Origin: Citricoccus sp. K5 | GTDB lineage: Bacteria; Actinomycetota; Actinomycetes; Actinomycetales; Micrococcaceae | Assembly: GCF_902506195.1 (NCBI RefSeq) | Contig: NZ_LR732817.1 | Span: forward strand, 1,688,909-1,752,908 | Direction: 5' to 3' | DNA: 64,000 nt | Part shown: positions 18,401 to 24,462 of the stretch, piece after piece | How the letters are laid out: every line of letters starts with the position of its first letter | Numbering within the stretch: the stretch's first letter is position 1 | Notes under the pieces: generated by a model | The model's database searches: none | What the model saw: the letters and a program-made list of their open reading frames with translations, nothing else | Told to the model about the DNA's origin: nothing | Translations under genes and position numbers: made by a program

Positions 18401-18881
18401 AGCCGATGTCCTCGGCCTGGGAGACGAGCCAGTCCACGTCCGAACTCGGCTCCGAGGACTTCAGCGTCGGGATCCCGGCGGCCTTGGCCGCTCGCAGGGC
18501 CTCGACCTTGTTGCCCGTCAGCTCGAGGACGTCGGCCGGTGGACCGACGAAGGCGATGCCTGCCTCCTCGCAGGCGCGGGCCAGCCCGGCGTTCTCGGAG
18601 AGGAATCCATAGCCGGGGTAGATGGCGTCACAGCCCGATTCCGTGGCCACCCGGATGATCTCGTCCACATCCAGGTAGGCGCGGATCGGGTGGCCTTCCT
18701 CACCGATGCGGTAGGCCTCGTCCGCCTTCTGCCGGTGGATGGAGTTCCGGTCTTCATAGGGGAACACCGCCACCGTGCGGGCGCCCAGCTCGTAGCAGGC
18801 GCGGAAGGCGCGCACGGCAATCTCGCCGCGGTTGGCCACCAGCACTTTGGTGAACATGCCATCGGTCGTCCTAGGGGACAT
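15414..18881 (-). CDS. pyc: Pyruvate carboxylase
   Basis: Anaplerotic enzyme that carboxylates pyruvate to oxaloacetate with ATP and biotin. 1155 residues, the usual full length. Order: biotin carboxylase/ATP-grasp domain (FTKVLVANRGEIAVRAFRAC start, GGGGRGMR loop, EMNPRIQVEHTVTEE), carboxyltransferase domain (DTTFRDAHQSLLATRVRT, then GGATYDVA), PC-conserved domain, and C-terminal biotinyl domain with EAMKMEAAI, whose Lys (about 1120) is biotinylated. The ATG at 18881 is chosen because GAGGAGGT lies three bases upstream; the frame is open for 28 more codons. The leader holds a perfect 20-bp palindrome and a CRP/GlxR-like site. Expression is therefore probably tied to carbon source. It is divergent from an orphan parA. 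Confidence 0.96.
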   Translation of the reverse strand: MSPRTTDGMFTKVLVANRGEIAVRAFRACYELGARTVAVFPYEDRNSIHRQKADEAYRIGEEGHPIRAYLDVDEIIRVATESGCDAIYPGYGFLSENAGLARACEEAGIAFVGPPADVLELTGNKVEALRAAKAAGIPTLKSSEPSSDVDWLVSQAEDIGFPIFVKAVAGGGGRGMRRVETPADLPDALNAAMREAETAFGDPTMFLEQAVLRPRHIEVQVLADATGETVHLFERDCSMQRRHQKVIEIAPAPNLDESIRQALYADAVKFARAMDYVNAGTVEFLVDTAGERAGQHVFIEMNPRIQVEHTVTEEITDVDLVASQLRIAAGHSLEELGIHQEDLRIRGAAMQCRITTEDPSNGFRPDTGTITAYRSAGGSGVRLDGGTIYTGAEISPHFDSMLVKLSCRGRDYPTAVRRTRRALAEFRVRGVATNIPFLMNVLDDPTFVAGDVATDFIDAHPELAQVNRSQNRGSKALQYLADVTVNQPHGPRVDGIDPRDKLPHFPGDKSEEPDRSPFDGPSSSQPPAGWRQVLLEQGPEGFAAELRSRTELAVTDTTFRDAHQSLLATRVRTRDLLAAAPAVAHTLPGLLSVEAWGGATYDVALRFLAEDPWARLRLLREELPNIPLQMLLRGRNTVGYTPYPVEVTNAFVQEAADTGVDIFRIFDALNDVGQIAPAIEAVRATGTAVAEAALCYTGNLLDPAEELYTLDYYLGLARQMVDAGAHVLAIKDMAGLLRPQAAKELVGALRSEFDLPVHLHTHDTAGGQLATLLAAAEAGVDAVDTAVASMAGTTSQVPMSALVAALEHGERDTGLGLDHAAGLEPYWETIREIYRPFESGLSAPTGRVYRHEIPGGQLSNLRQQAIALGLGDRFEQIEKMYEAANAMLGNIVKVTPSSKVVGDLALQLVGMDVDPAAFAENPQDFDVPDSVIGFLSGELGDPPGGWPEPFRSRALQNRGQRRPEAELSAEDRASLAEPGAPRQATLNRLLFPGPTQEFEANRDEFGDTSVLHTRDWLYGMVTGQEHVISLGKGVRLLATLQAIGEPDAKGLRPVMVTLNGQARQITVRDRSVESTARAAEKADPAATGHVAAPFAGVVTVNVAEGDAVEAGATVATIEAMKMEAAITAQAGGTVSRVVLSGTTPVEGGDLLLVVG

Positions 18882-18895
18882 GGGACCTCCTCGGT

Positions 18896-18915
18896 GGCCG
18901 GCGGATCCGCCGGCC
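18896..18915 (-). promoter_or_regulatory. Perfect 20-bp palindrome just upstream of the pyc ribosome-binding site
   Basis: GGCCGGCGGATCCGCCGGCC is self-complementary and ends four bases before the Shine-Dalgarno of pyc. As RNA it could form a GC-rich stem; as DNA it could bind a dimeric regulator. Confidence 0.4.
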
Positions 18916-18955
18916 GACGTCATCGCGCTGGTCGCGCTTGGGTGAACCACCTCGT

Positions 18956-18970
18956 TGTGGTTCACATCAC
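18956..18970. promoter_or_regulatory. CRP/GlxR-like site upstream of pyc
   Basis: TGTGGTTCACATCAC matches TGTGA-N6-TCACA at eight of ten defined positions when the next base is included. The identical 15-mer occurs in the marR/monooxygenase intergenic region at 24376. Confidence 0.5.
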
Positions 18971-19032
18971 GCGACAGTTTCGCACACGCCGGAGCCCAGC
19001 CCCTATGACGCCCGTCACACGGGGACCGGCAC

Positions 19033-19038
19033 TAGACT
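19033..19038 (+). promoter_or_regulatory. Candidate -10 hexamer for the orphan parA
   Basis: TAGACT is a strong actinobacterial -10 word in the pyc/parA gap, about 80 bases before the parA start at 19119. No clear -35 is present. Confidence 0.35.
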
Positions 19039-19118
19039 AGAGGCTGGCGCTTCGGCCTTTCGTCGGTCAAGGTCCCACTTCGCCTACCGTGCCCCACCAC
19101 AGTCAGGATTCTCACGCC

Positions 19119-19964
19119 GTGCAGATCATCTCCATATCCAGCCTCAAGGGCGGGGTCGGCAAGACCTCGGTCACCCTCGGACTGGCCTCCGCGGCGCGGG
19201 CGCAGGGCATTCCCACCTTGGTGGTGGACATGGACCCCCATGCCGATGCCACCACGGGGCTCGGCGTCAAGCAGGGCCAGGACATCCAGGGCAGAGACGA
19301 CATCGGCACCCTGCTGGACCGTCCCCGGCGAGTGAGCCTGGCCGACCACGTCATCGCCTCCGGCTGGCCCGACCTCACGGCTGGGGCTGCCGAGACCGGC
19401 ATCCCGGGCGGGACCAAGGTCCTCGACGTGGTGCGCGGCTCCTCCCGTACGTCCCTCTTCGAGCGACCCACCACCCGGTTGCGCGAACTTCGGCGGCTGA
19501 GCACCCTGCTGGAGTCCGTGACCAAGTACGCCTTGGTGCTGATCGACTGCCCGCCTGCCCTGAACGGCGTCACTCGCATGGCCTGGGCAGCCTCCACGGA
19601 CGTACTGCTGGTGGCCGAGCCCAGCCTGTTCTCCGTCGCCGGCACGGAGCGGACCCTGCGGGCCCTCGATCTGTTCCGGAAGGAATATGCCCAGGGCGTC
19701 CATACGACCGGGGTGGTGGCCAACCGCGTGCGCCCGGCCAGCACGGAGCACCAGTTCCGCCTGGGTGAGATGGAGCGCATGTATGGCGACCGCCTGCTCC
19801 CGGTCGCCATCCCCGAACAGGGCAATTGGCAGCAGATCCAGGGCGCCGCCTGGCCGGTGCACGCCTGGCCCGGGGAAACGGCGGCTCAGTCGGCCGAGCT
19901 CTTCGAGGAGCTGCTCTCCGCGCTGCACCGGCCACAGGGCCGCCGCAGTCAACGCCGGCACTGA
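19119..19964 (+). CDS. ParA-family ATPase (orphan)
   Basis: Deviant Walker P-loop ATPase of 281 residues. The P-loop is SSLKGGVGKTSVT (signature Lys10, catalytic Lys15), followed by LVVDMDPHADATTGLG (Walker A') and ALVLIDCPPAL (Walker B). The second GTG (19119) is preferred because it gives the standard ParA N-terminus MQIISISSLKGG; a GTG 30 bases upstream is also in frame. There is no parB next to it, so it is not the chromosome-partition pair; the paralogue at 44620 also lacks parB. It converges on a MerR gene of the ResR/Rv1830 type across a 22-bp hairpin. The partner and cargo are unknown; orphan ParA proteins position other complexes in the cell. Confidence 0.85.
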   Translation: MQIISISSLKGGVGKTSVTLGLASAARAQGIPTLVVDMDPHADATTGLGVKQGQDIQGRDDIGTLLDRPRRVSLADHVIASGWPDLTAGAAETGIPGGTKVLDVVRGSSRTSLFERPTTRLRELRRLSTLLESVTKYALVLIDCPPALNGVTRMAWAASTDVLLVAEPSLFSVAGTERTLRALDLFRKEYAQGVHTTGVVANRVRPASTEHQFRLGEMERMYGDRLLPVAIPEQGNWQQIQGAAWPVHAWPGETAAQSAELFEELLSALHRPQGRRSQRRH

Positions 19965-20045
19965 AGCAGCAGTGGCCGGGTCCACGGCTGAAACCGCATG
20001 GAGCCATCGTCGGACCGGCACGGAATGACCAACAGGACCCGTGCA

Positions 20046-20092
20046 CGACGACGGCCCCGCACCTCTCCGGGAGAGGTGCGGGGCCGTCGTCG
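20046..20092. terminator. Very long perfect hairpin between convergent parA and merR
   Basis: A 22-bp perfect stem (20046-20067 with 20071-20092) closes a three-base loop. It contains CGACGACGGCCCCGCACC on one arm. There is no U-tract. It should stop transcription from both sides. Confidence 0.85.
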
Positions 20093-20136
20093 ATCCCCTC
20101 CTATACGGGAAGAGGACCTGAGCGTCGCCCTGGGGA

Positions 20137-20739
20137 TCAGGAGGCGGACTTGCGGCGCGTGCGCCGCTGGGACAGTTCGTCACCGGGGAATTCTTCGGGC
20201 ACACCCGCATGCAGCCGTTCGGACGGCAGCTCGGCCAATGAGCCCTCGACCTCGCGCCACACGCGTCCGACGGCGATGCCGAACACGCCCTGGCCGCCCT
20301 GGACCAGGTCGATCACCTCATCGGCAGACATGCACTCGTAGACCGAGGCGCCGTCGCTCATGAGGGTGATCTGTGCCAGGTCGTCCACGCCGCGCTCACG
20401 CAGGTGTTCCACGGCCGAGCGGATCTGCTGCAGGGAGACCCCGGTGTCCAGCAGGCGCTTGACGACCTTCAGCACGAGGATGTCCCGGAACGAATAGAGC
20501 CGCTGGGTGCCAGATCCGCTGGCGCCCCGAACGGTGGGGACCACCAGGCCGGTGCGTGCCCAGTAGTCGAGCTGACGGTAGGTGATGCCGGCGGCCTTGC
20601 ACGCGGTCGGACCGCGATAGCCGGCGCCCTCGTCAAGGACGGGTAGGTCTTCGGTGAAAAGCATGCCCTGCGCAGGGGTGCGCGGGGGTGACTCGTGATG
20701 CGGATCCGGGGACTGCCCGGCCTCGCCCTTCGGACTCAC
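20137..20739 (-). CDS. MerR-family regulator of the Rv1830/ResR type
   Basis: DNA-binding regulator of about 200 residues. The MerR winged-helix begins at GYRGPTACKAAGITYRQLD and continues YWARTGLVVPTVR and GTQRLYSFRDILVLKVVKRL, followed by a predicted coiled region and the conserved LMSDGASVYECMSADEVIDL and GGQGVFGIAVG. These blocks closely match mycobacterial Rv1830, reported as a regulator of growth and division (ResR/McdR). The GTG at 20739 is chosen because AGGAGG lies six bases upstream; an ATG six codons earlier has poor spacing. Upstream is a 285-base gap with a perfect 17-bp interrupted palindrome. No effector-binding Cys cluster is seen, so it is not a metal sensor. Confidence 0.88.
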   Translation of the reverse strand: MSPKGEAGQSPDPHHESPPRTPAQGMLFTEDLPVLDEGAGYRGPTACKAAGITYRQLDYWARTGLVVPTVRGASGSGTQRLYSFRDILVLKVVKRLLDTGVSLQQIRSAVEHLRERGVDDLAQITLMSDGASVYECMSADEVIDLVQGGQGVFGIAVGRVWREVEGSLAELPSERLHAGVPEEFPGDELSQRRTRRKSAS

Positions 20740-20834
20740 TGGAACCCTCCTGGTCATGGCTCCACACTGGGGAAGGAAGTGCCCGGCGGTCCGGATCGGC
20801 GATCGGTTCCGGGCATCGACCCGGCACCGAACCA

Positions 20835-20851
20835 CCAATCGGTGCGATTGG
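20835..20851. promoter_or_regulatory. Perfect interrupted palindrome in the upstream region of the ResR-like merR
   Basis: CCAATCG-GTG-CGATTGG has exact 7-bp arms and a three-base centre, 96 bases before the GTG start. The length and symmetry are typical of MerR-family or TetR-type operators, so autoregulation is a plausible reading. The rest of the 285-base gap (20740-21024) shows no gene. Confidence 0.45.
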
Positions 20852-21024
20852 ACCGATGGGCAATGTGGAACCTCTGAACATGACGCTATGCCCGGATGGG
20901 TCCACGGTCAAAGACCTCGTGCATTCTTCCCCGTGCGTGTCGCCATCCCGCCGGTCGCCAGGCACGGGCTGCCGGGCCTCCGGCCACGCTCGGCGACCGC
21001 ACGAATCCGGGGCGGATCCGACGA

Positions 21025-21597
21025 TCAGGACTGGCTGGAGCCGCCGTCGGCGAAGTCCTCGGGGTCCACGTTGTCCAGGAATTCCCGGAACCGGTTGAGT
21101 TCCGCATCACGCTCCGCGGCGCCGGTGACCCCGGTGACGGCCTCATCCACCCCGTCTTCGGAATCCTCGGAGTCCTCGTCCACGTCTTCGGCCTGCTCGG
21201 GGTCCACGCCGGCAGCCTCCAGCACCTCGGCGGCGCAGAGCACCGGCGCCTCGGCACGCAGCGCGCAAGCGATGGCGTCCGACGCGCGGGCGTCCACTCG
21301 CGCGCCGTTGTCCAAGATCAGCTCGGCATGGAAGACGGCATCCTCAACCGATCCGATGCGCACCGATTCCAGGGCGGTGCCCGTGGCTGAGAGGACCTCG
21401 ATCAACAGGTCGTGAGTCATGGGGCGCGGCGGGGTGAGACCCTGCTGCCACAGGGCGATGGCACTGGCCTCCGGTGCCCCGATCCAGATGGGAACAAGGG
21501 TGCCCGTGCCGGGATCCTGGAGAAGGACCAAGGGCTGGTTCCCGGGCAGCTCGACTCGCACGCCCAGCACCGTCATCTCGACATCCGGCAGGCTCAT
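21025..21597 (-). CDS. Bifunctional-nuclease (BFN) domain protein, Rv1829-like
   Basis: 190 residues with an N-terminal BFN domain (PF02577): LGVRVELPGNQPLVLLQD, LVPIWIGAPEASAIAL, THDLLIEVLSATG and DNGARVDARASDAIACALR. The family has DNase/RNase activity in plants but its bacterial role is unsettled. The C-terminal third is unusual: a long acidic run (DVDEDSEDSEDGVDEA) precedes ELNRFREFLDNVDPEDFA. The ATG at 21597 has GAGG seven bases upstream and is ten bases after the stop of the MerR gene, so the two form an operon, as Rv1828-Rv1829 do in mycobacteria. Confidence 0.88.
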   Translation of the reverse strand: MSLPDVEMTVLGVRVELPGNQPLVLLQDPGTGTLVPIWIGAPEASAIALWQQGLTPPRPMTHDLLIEVLSATGTALESVRIGSVEDAVFHAELILDNGARVDARASDAIACALRAEAPVLCAAEVLEAAGVDPEQAEDVDEDSEDSEDGVDEAVTGVTGAAERDAELNRFREFLDNVDPEDFADGGSSQS

Positions 21598-21607
21598 GCG
21601 CGCGCCC

Positions 21608-22366
21608 TCACGTGTCCAGGTCGGCCACGGCTGCCGCCACGAGGGCACTGTGCAGCCCCAGGCAGGCCTCGCTCAGTTCCCGCGCGGCGTCCGCCATCCG
21701 AGCGTTGGCGGCGGCGTCCTTGCGCGTGGCCAATGAGGCCGTGGCCCGTTCGATGAGGCCGAGCTCGCGATCGGCCGCAGCCCGGAAGGGACGGAGATGG
21801 CGCGGCTCCAGTCCATGGGCGGCCAGTACGACGGCGGACCGCGTCGCCTTGAGGGCGTGCTCGGAGTAGCGCCCGTTCTCATCCGGAGACACCATGCCGA
21901 ACTGCTCCAGGGAATCCAGCAGCTGCGTGGTGGCCCCGGAGATCCCCTGTAACTCGGCCCGGGTGAGCGGGCGGGTGTGCCCGGCCAACTCCTGGGCCAG
22001 CTGGTCGGACACCGAGCGCGGGGTGAGGGTGAGTCCCCCGGGCAGGGATTCGGGGTGCTCGCCGCGGTCCACGGCATCGAGGTAGTCCTTGATGACCTTC
22101 AGGGGGAGGTACTGGTCCCGTTGCAGGGCGAGGATGAAGCGCAGGCGGTCCACGTCGGCATCGGTGTACTTGCGGTAGCCCGCGGAGGTGCGGCGGGGCG
22201 TGATGAGCCCCTTCTCCTCGAGGAAGCGGATCTTCGAGGCGCTGACCTGCGGAAAGTCGCCCTTCAGCTCCGCCAGGACCTCACCGATGTTCATGACGGC
22301 GCGGTTGCCCCCGGTCGCGGCGGCGGATGCGGCGGAAAGGGGGCGGCGGGAAGCTGCTGCGCTCAC
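21608..22366 (-). CDS. MerR-family regulator of the Rv1828 type
   Basis: 252 residues. Winged-helix at about 26-95: MNIGEVLAELKGDFPQVSASKIRFLEEKGLI in pieces, then TPRRTSAGYRKYTDADVDRL and LRFILALQRDQYLPLKVIK. The C-terminal half is helical with GLEPRHLRPFRAAADRELGLIE, which matches Rv1828. The start is the GTG at 22366, with GAGGA five bases upstream; an internal ATG at M25 would still keep the HTH. It sits between garA and the BFN gene in the conserved gcvH-garA-merR-bfn order. Effector unknown. Confidence 0.9.
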   Translation of the reverse strand: MSAAASRRPLSAASAAATGGNRAVMNIGEVLAELKGDFPQVSASKIRFLEEKGLITPRRTSAGYRKYTDADVDRLRFILALQRDQYLPLKVIKDYLDAVDRGEHPESLPGGLTLTPRSVSDQLAQELAGHTRPLTRAELQGISGATTQLLDSLEQFGMVSPDENGRYSEHALKATRSAVVLAAHGLEPRHLRPFRAAADRELGLIERATASLATRKDAAANARMADAARELSEACLGLHSALVAAAVADLDT

Positions 22367-22436
22367 GGATGTCCTCGGTCGTTGGTCGAAGTGGCGGTCG
22401 TCGTCAGGGCGGGCCGGCCCTCGCAGGCCGGTTGAC

Positions 22437-22898
22437 TCAGACGGCGGGGCGCTGGGTGCCGGCGTAGAACGTGAGCCGGAACTTGCCGATCTGCACTTCC
22501 ATCCCGGACCGCAGGGCCACGGAATCGACCCGGTCGTGGTTCACATAGGTCCCGTTCAAGGAGCCGGAGTCCACGATGACGAAGCCCTCGCCGGAGCGGC
22601 GGAACTCGGCGTGCTTCCGGGACACGGTGACGTCATCGAGGAAGATGTCGGCGTTGGGGTGGCGGCCGGCCATCGTCGAGTCCTGGTCCAGGAGGAACCG
22701 TGCACCCTGGTTGGGCCCGGCATGGGCCACCAGCAGTGCCGACCCAACGGGGAGGGCATTGATGGCAGCGCGGTCCTCTGCCTCGAGCGAGCGGTCCGGT
22801 GACGATCCCAGATCGGGCAGGCCGATGCTGGTGGTCAGCGCCTCCGGCTCGGTACCCGTGTTCCGGCCGTCCGGTTGCTGGGTCCCGTCCTGTGACAT
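22437..22898 (-). CDS. garA: GarA/OdhI FHA-domain regulator of 2-oxoglutarate metabolism
   Basis: 153-residue signalling protein. The FHA domain (about 60-150) has AGRHPNADIFL, VSRKHAEF and SLNGTYVNHDRV, the phosphothreonine-binding residues. The N-terminal tail ends with EALTTSIGLPDL, where T22-T23 match the TT pair phosphorylated by PknG/PknB in GarA and OdhI. Unphosphorylated, the family inhibits 2-oxoglutarate dehydrogenase and glutamate dehydrogenase and activates glutamate synthase; phosphorylation makes the tail bind its own FHA domain and switches it off. Shine-Dalgarno GGAGGAG precedes the ATG. Usually an ETTS box; here the first Glu is replaced by Leu (LTTS), with Glu two residues earlier. 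A PknL-like kinase gene is in the same window. Confidence 0.92.
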   Translation of the reverse strand: MSQDGTQQPDGRNTGTEPEALTTSIGLPDLGSSPDRSLEAEDRAAINALPVGSALLVAHAGPNQGARFLLDQDSTMAGRHPNADIFLDDVTVSRKHAEFRRSGEGFVIVDSGSLNGTYVNHDRVDSVALRSGMEVQIGKFRLTFYAGTQRPAV

Positions 22899-22965
22899 GG
22901 CTCCTCCGAGGATGTGTCCGACCGATCGCGGTGAAACCGATGGTCGTGGTGGCTTCGTGACCTGA

Positions 22966-23352
22966 CTAGCCTACCTGCTGGCGGTAACCCTCCGCATCGA
23001 GCAGGCCTTCAACCTGTGCGGGGTCCGAGACGGTCATCTCCAGGAGCCAGCCGTCCCCGTACGGATCGGAGTTCACCTTGGCCGGATCCGCGTCCAGGGT
23101 TTCATTGCGGGCCGAGACGGTCCCGGAGACCGGTGCGAAGAGGTCACTGACGGACTTGGTGGACTCCACCTCGCCGACCGTGGAATCAGCGGTGATCTCC
23201 GCGCCCACCTCGGGCAGGTCGACGTAGACCACGTCACCGAGCGCGTCCTGGGCGAAGTCGGTGATGCCGATGCGGACGACGCCGTCGGCGTCCGGCCCGG
23301 AGACCCATTCGTGTTCGGCGCTGTAGCGAAGCCCATCGGGGATATTGCTCAT
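22966..23352 (-). CDS. gcvH: Glycine cleavage system H protein
   Basis: Lipoyl carrier that shuttles the aminomethyl group between P, T and L proteins. 128 residues. Starts with [10 protein letters not shown]; the lipoylated Lys66 is in [12 protein letters not shown], and GDGWLLEM lies near the C-terminus, all standard. GGAGG precedes the ATG. The P and T proteins are not in the window; gcvH standing first in the gcvH-garA-merR-bfn cluster is the normal actinobacterial arrangement. No glycine riboswitch was recognised upstream. Confidence 0.95.
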   Translation of the reverse strand: MSNIPDGLRYSAEHEWVSGPDADGVVRIGITDFAQDALGDVVYVDLPEVGAEITADSTVGEVESTKSVSDLFAPVSGTVSARNETLDADPAKVNSDPYGDGWLLEMTVSDPAQVEGLLDAEGYRQQVG

Positions 23353-23414
23353 GGTTCCTCCAGATCACAGGTGTGAGGTCCGGCCCGTGCAGGCCTCGCG
23401 GTACACAGACGACA

Positions 23415-24323
23415 CTACTGGCCTCCGTGGCGGGGTGCCAATGCCCCCGGAGGCTGACTCCCGACGGCGGCCAGCACCTCGACGACCCGGCCCCGGTCCG
23501 GCGCGGACACCGGCTCCAGGATCCGCTCCTGGACCCGTTCCACGGCGGGCCAGAGCTCGTCGACGAGCGACCGGCCCACCGAGGTCAGGGAGACCAGGCG
23601 GGAGCGACGGTCGTTCGGGTCGGGGCGTCGCTCCGTCCAGCCCCGGGTCTCCAGCCGCCGCAGTACGTCAGAGGCACTGGAGCGGTCGAGCGCGGCCAAT
23701 CCGGCCACGGCCCCTTGACCCGTGGGACCGGACGTGGCCAGAACCAGCATGACGGCGAACTGCGGGCCGGTGATGATGCCTCCCAGTTCGTCGGCCCACA
23801 ACACCGTGTGCCGTTGCTGCGCCAGCCGGATCAGGTGACCGGGACGGAGGTCCTCCTCCGTCTGGCGTATCTCGTGGCGGACGGAATCGCCGGACCTCTC
23901 CGCCGCGTCGTGATGATCCGAAAGCTCTACCAGCCGGCGCCCGAGCCAGGCGCGATCGGCTGCGGCCAGGGGTGCCATCAGCCGCTCCTGCACTGCGCGG
24001 ACTGCCGGCGTCATTCCCTCCAAGGCCACCGCGGCGGGCACGGGCAGGGTGATGACATGCCGCCGCGCATCGGCGGGATCACGCTCCCGCCGCAGCCACC
24101 CCTGACCCTCCAGGCGGCGGATCACCCCGGCCACCGTGGTCCGGTCAAGCCCCGCGGCCCGGCCCACGGAAAGCTGGTCCAGGGTTCCCTCGGCTGCGGC
24201 CACGGTGAACAGCACCGAGTACTGCGGCGATGTCAGCAACCCGCCCACGGCGTCCACCCAGAGCGCATTGTGCACCTGGTGGCATCGGCGCAGCTGATGC
24301 CCCACGAGGGCCCTGGAATCCAT
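23415..24323 (-). CDS. Tandem (double-headed) MarR-family regulator
   Basis: 302 residues containing two complete MarR domains, where family members normally have one and act as dimers. Domain 1 (about 15-135) has LLTSPQYSVLFTVA, LSVGRAAGLDRTTVAGVIRRL and wing GWLRRERDPADARRHVITL. Domain 2 (about 160-285) repeats the pattern: IITGPQFAVMLVLA, AVAGLAALDRSSASDVLRRL and GWTERRPDPNDRRSRLVSLT. The N-terminal part of each domain contains a matching H(Q)LRR/HLIRLAQQ helix. A single polypeptide probably forms a pseudo-dimer. AGGGAG sits six bases before the ATG. It is divergent from a flavin monooxygenase gene, and the gap holds repeated CAGTAC/TAC elements, so it most likely represses that gene in the absence of an aromatic ligand. 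Confidence 0.88.
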   Translation of the reverse strand: MDSRALVGHQLRRCHQVHNALWVDAVGGLLTSPQYSVLFTVAAAEGTLDQLSVGRAAGLDRTTVAGVIRRLEGQGWLRRERDPADARRHVITLPVPAAVALEGMTPAVRAVQERLMAPLAAADRAWLGRRLVELSDHHDAAERSGDSVRHEIRQTEEDLRPGHLIRLAQQRHTVLWADELGGIITGPQFAVMLVLATSGPTGQGAVAGLAALDRSSASDVLRRLETRGWTERRPDPNDRRSRLVSLTSVGRSLVDELWPAVERVQERILEPVSAPDRGRVVEVLAAVGSQPPGALAPRHGGQ

Positions 24324-24342
24324 ACGGATCTCCCTTGATATT

Positions 24343-24435
24343 CAGTACACGGATGAAGATCTGAACCCAGTATACTGTGGTTCACATCACCTGCGTGCGC
24401 TATGCTCGGGTCCGAATCGTGCAGTACACGGATGA
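24343..24435. promoter_or_regulatory. Operator cluster between tandem marR and monooxygenase
   Basis: A 14-base direct repeat, CAGTACACGGATGA, occurs at 24343-24356 and 24422-24435. Between them is the perfect palindrome CAGTATACTG (24368-24377). All three share CAGTAYAC. A CRP/GlxR-like TGTGGTTCACATCAC begins at 24376, overlapping the central palindrome by two bases. This suggests repression by the tandem MarR plus a carbon-source signal. Confidence 0.6.
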
Positions 24436-24462
24436 TCTGGCTGATGTTGGAGAAGGAGTCCC

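Noticed and set aside
16578-18880. Long open frame antisense to pyruvate carboxylase
   Set aside because: Composition mirrors the codon bias of pyc; no motifs, and pyc is full length.
23353-23414. Glycine riboswitch before gcvH
   Set aside because: The gap is only 62 bases and lacks the paired aptamer pattern; a Shine-Dalgarno is enough to explain expression.
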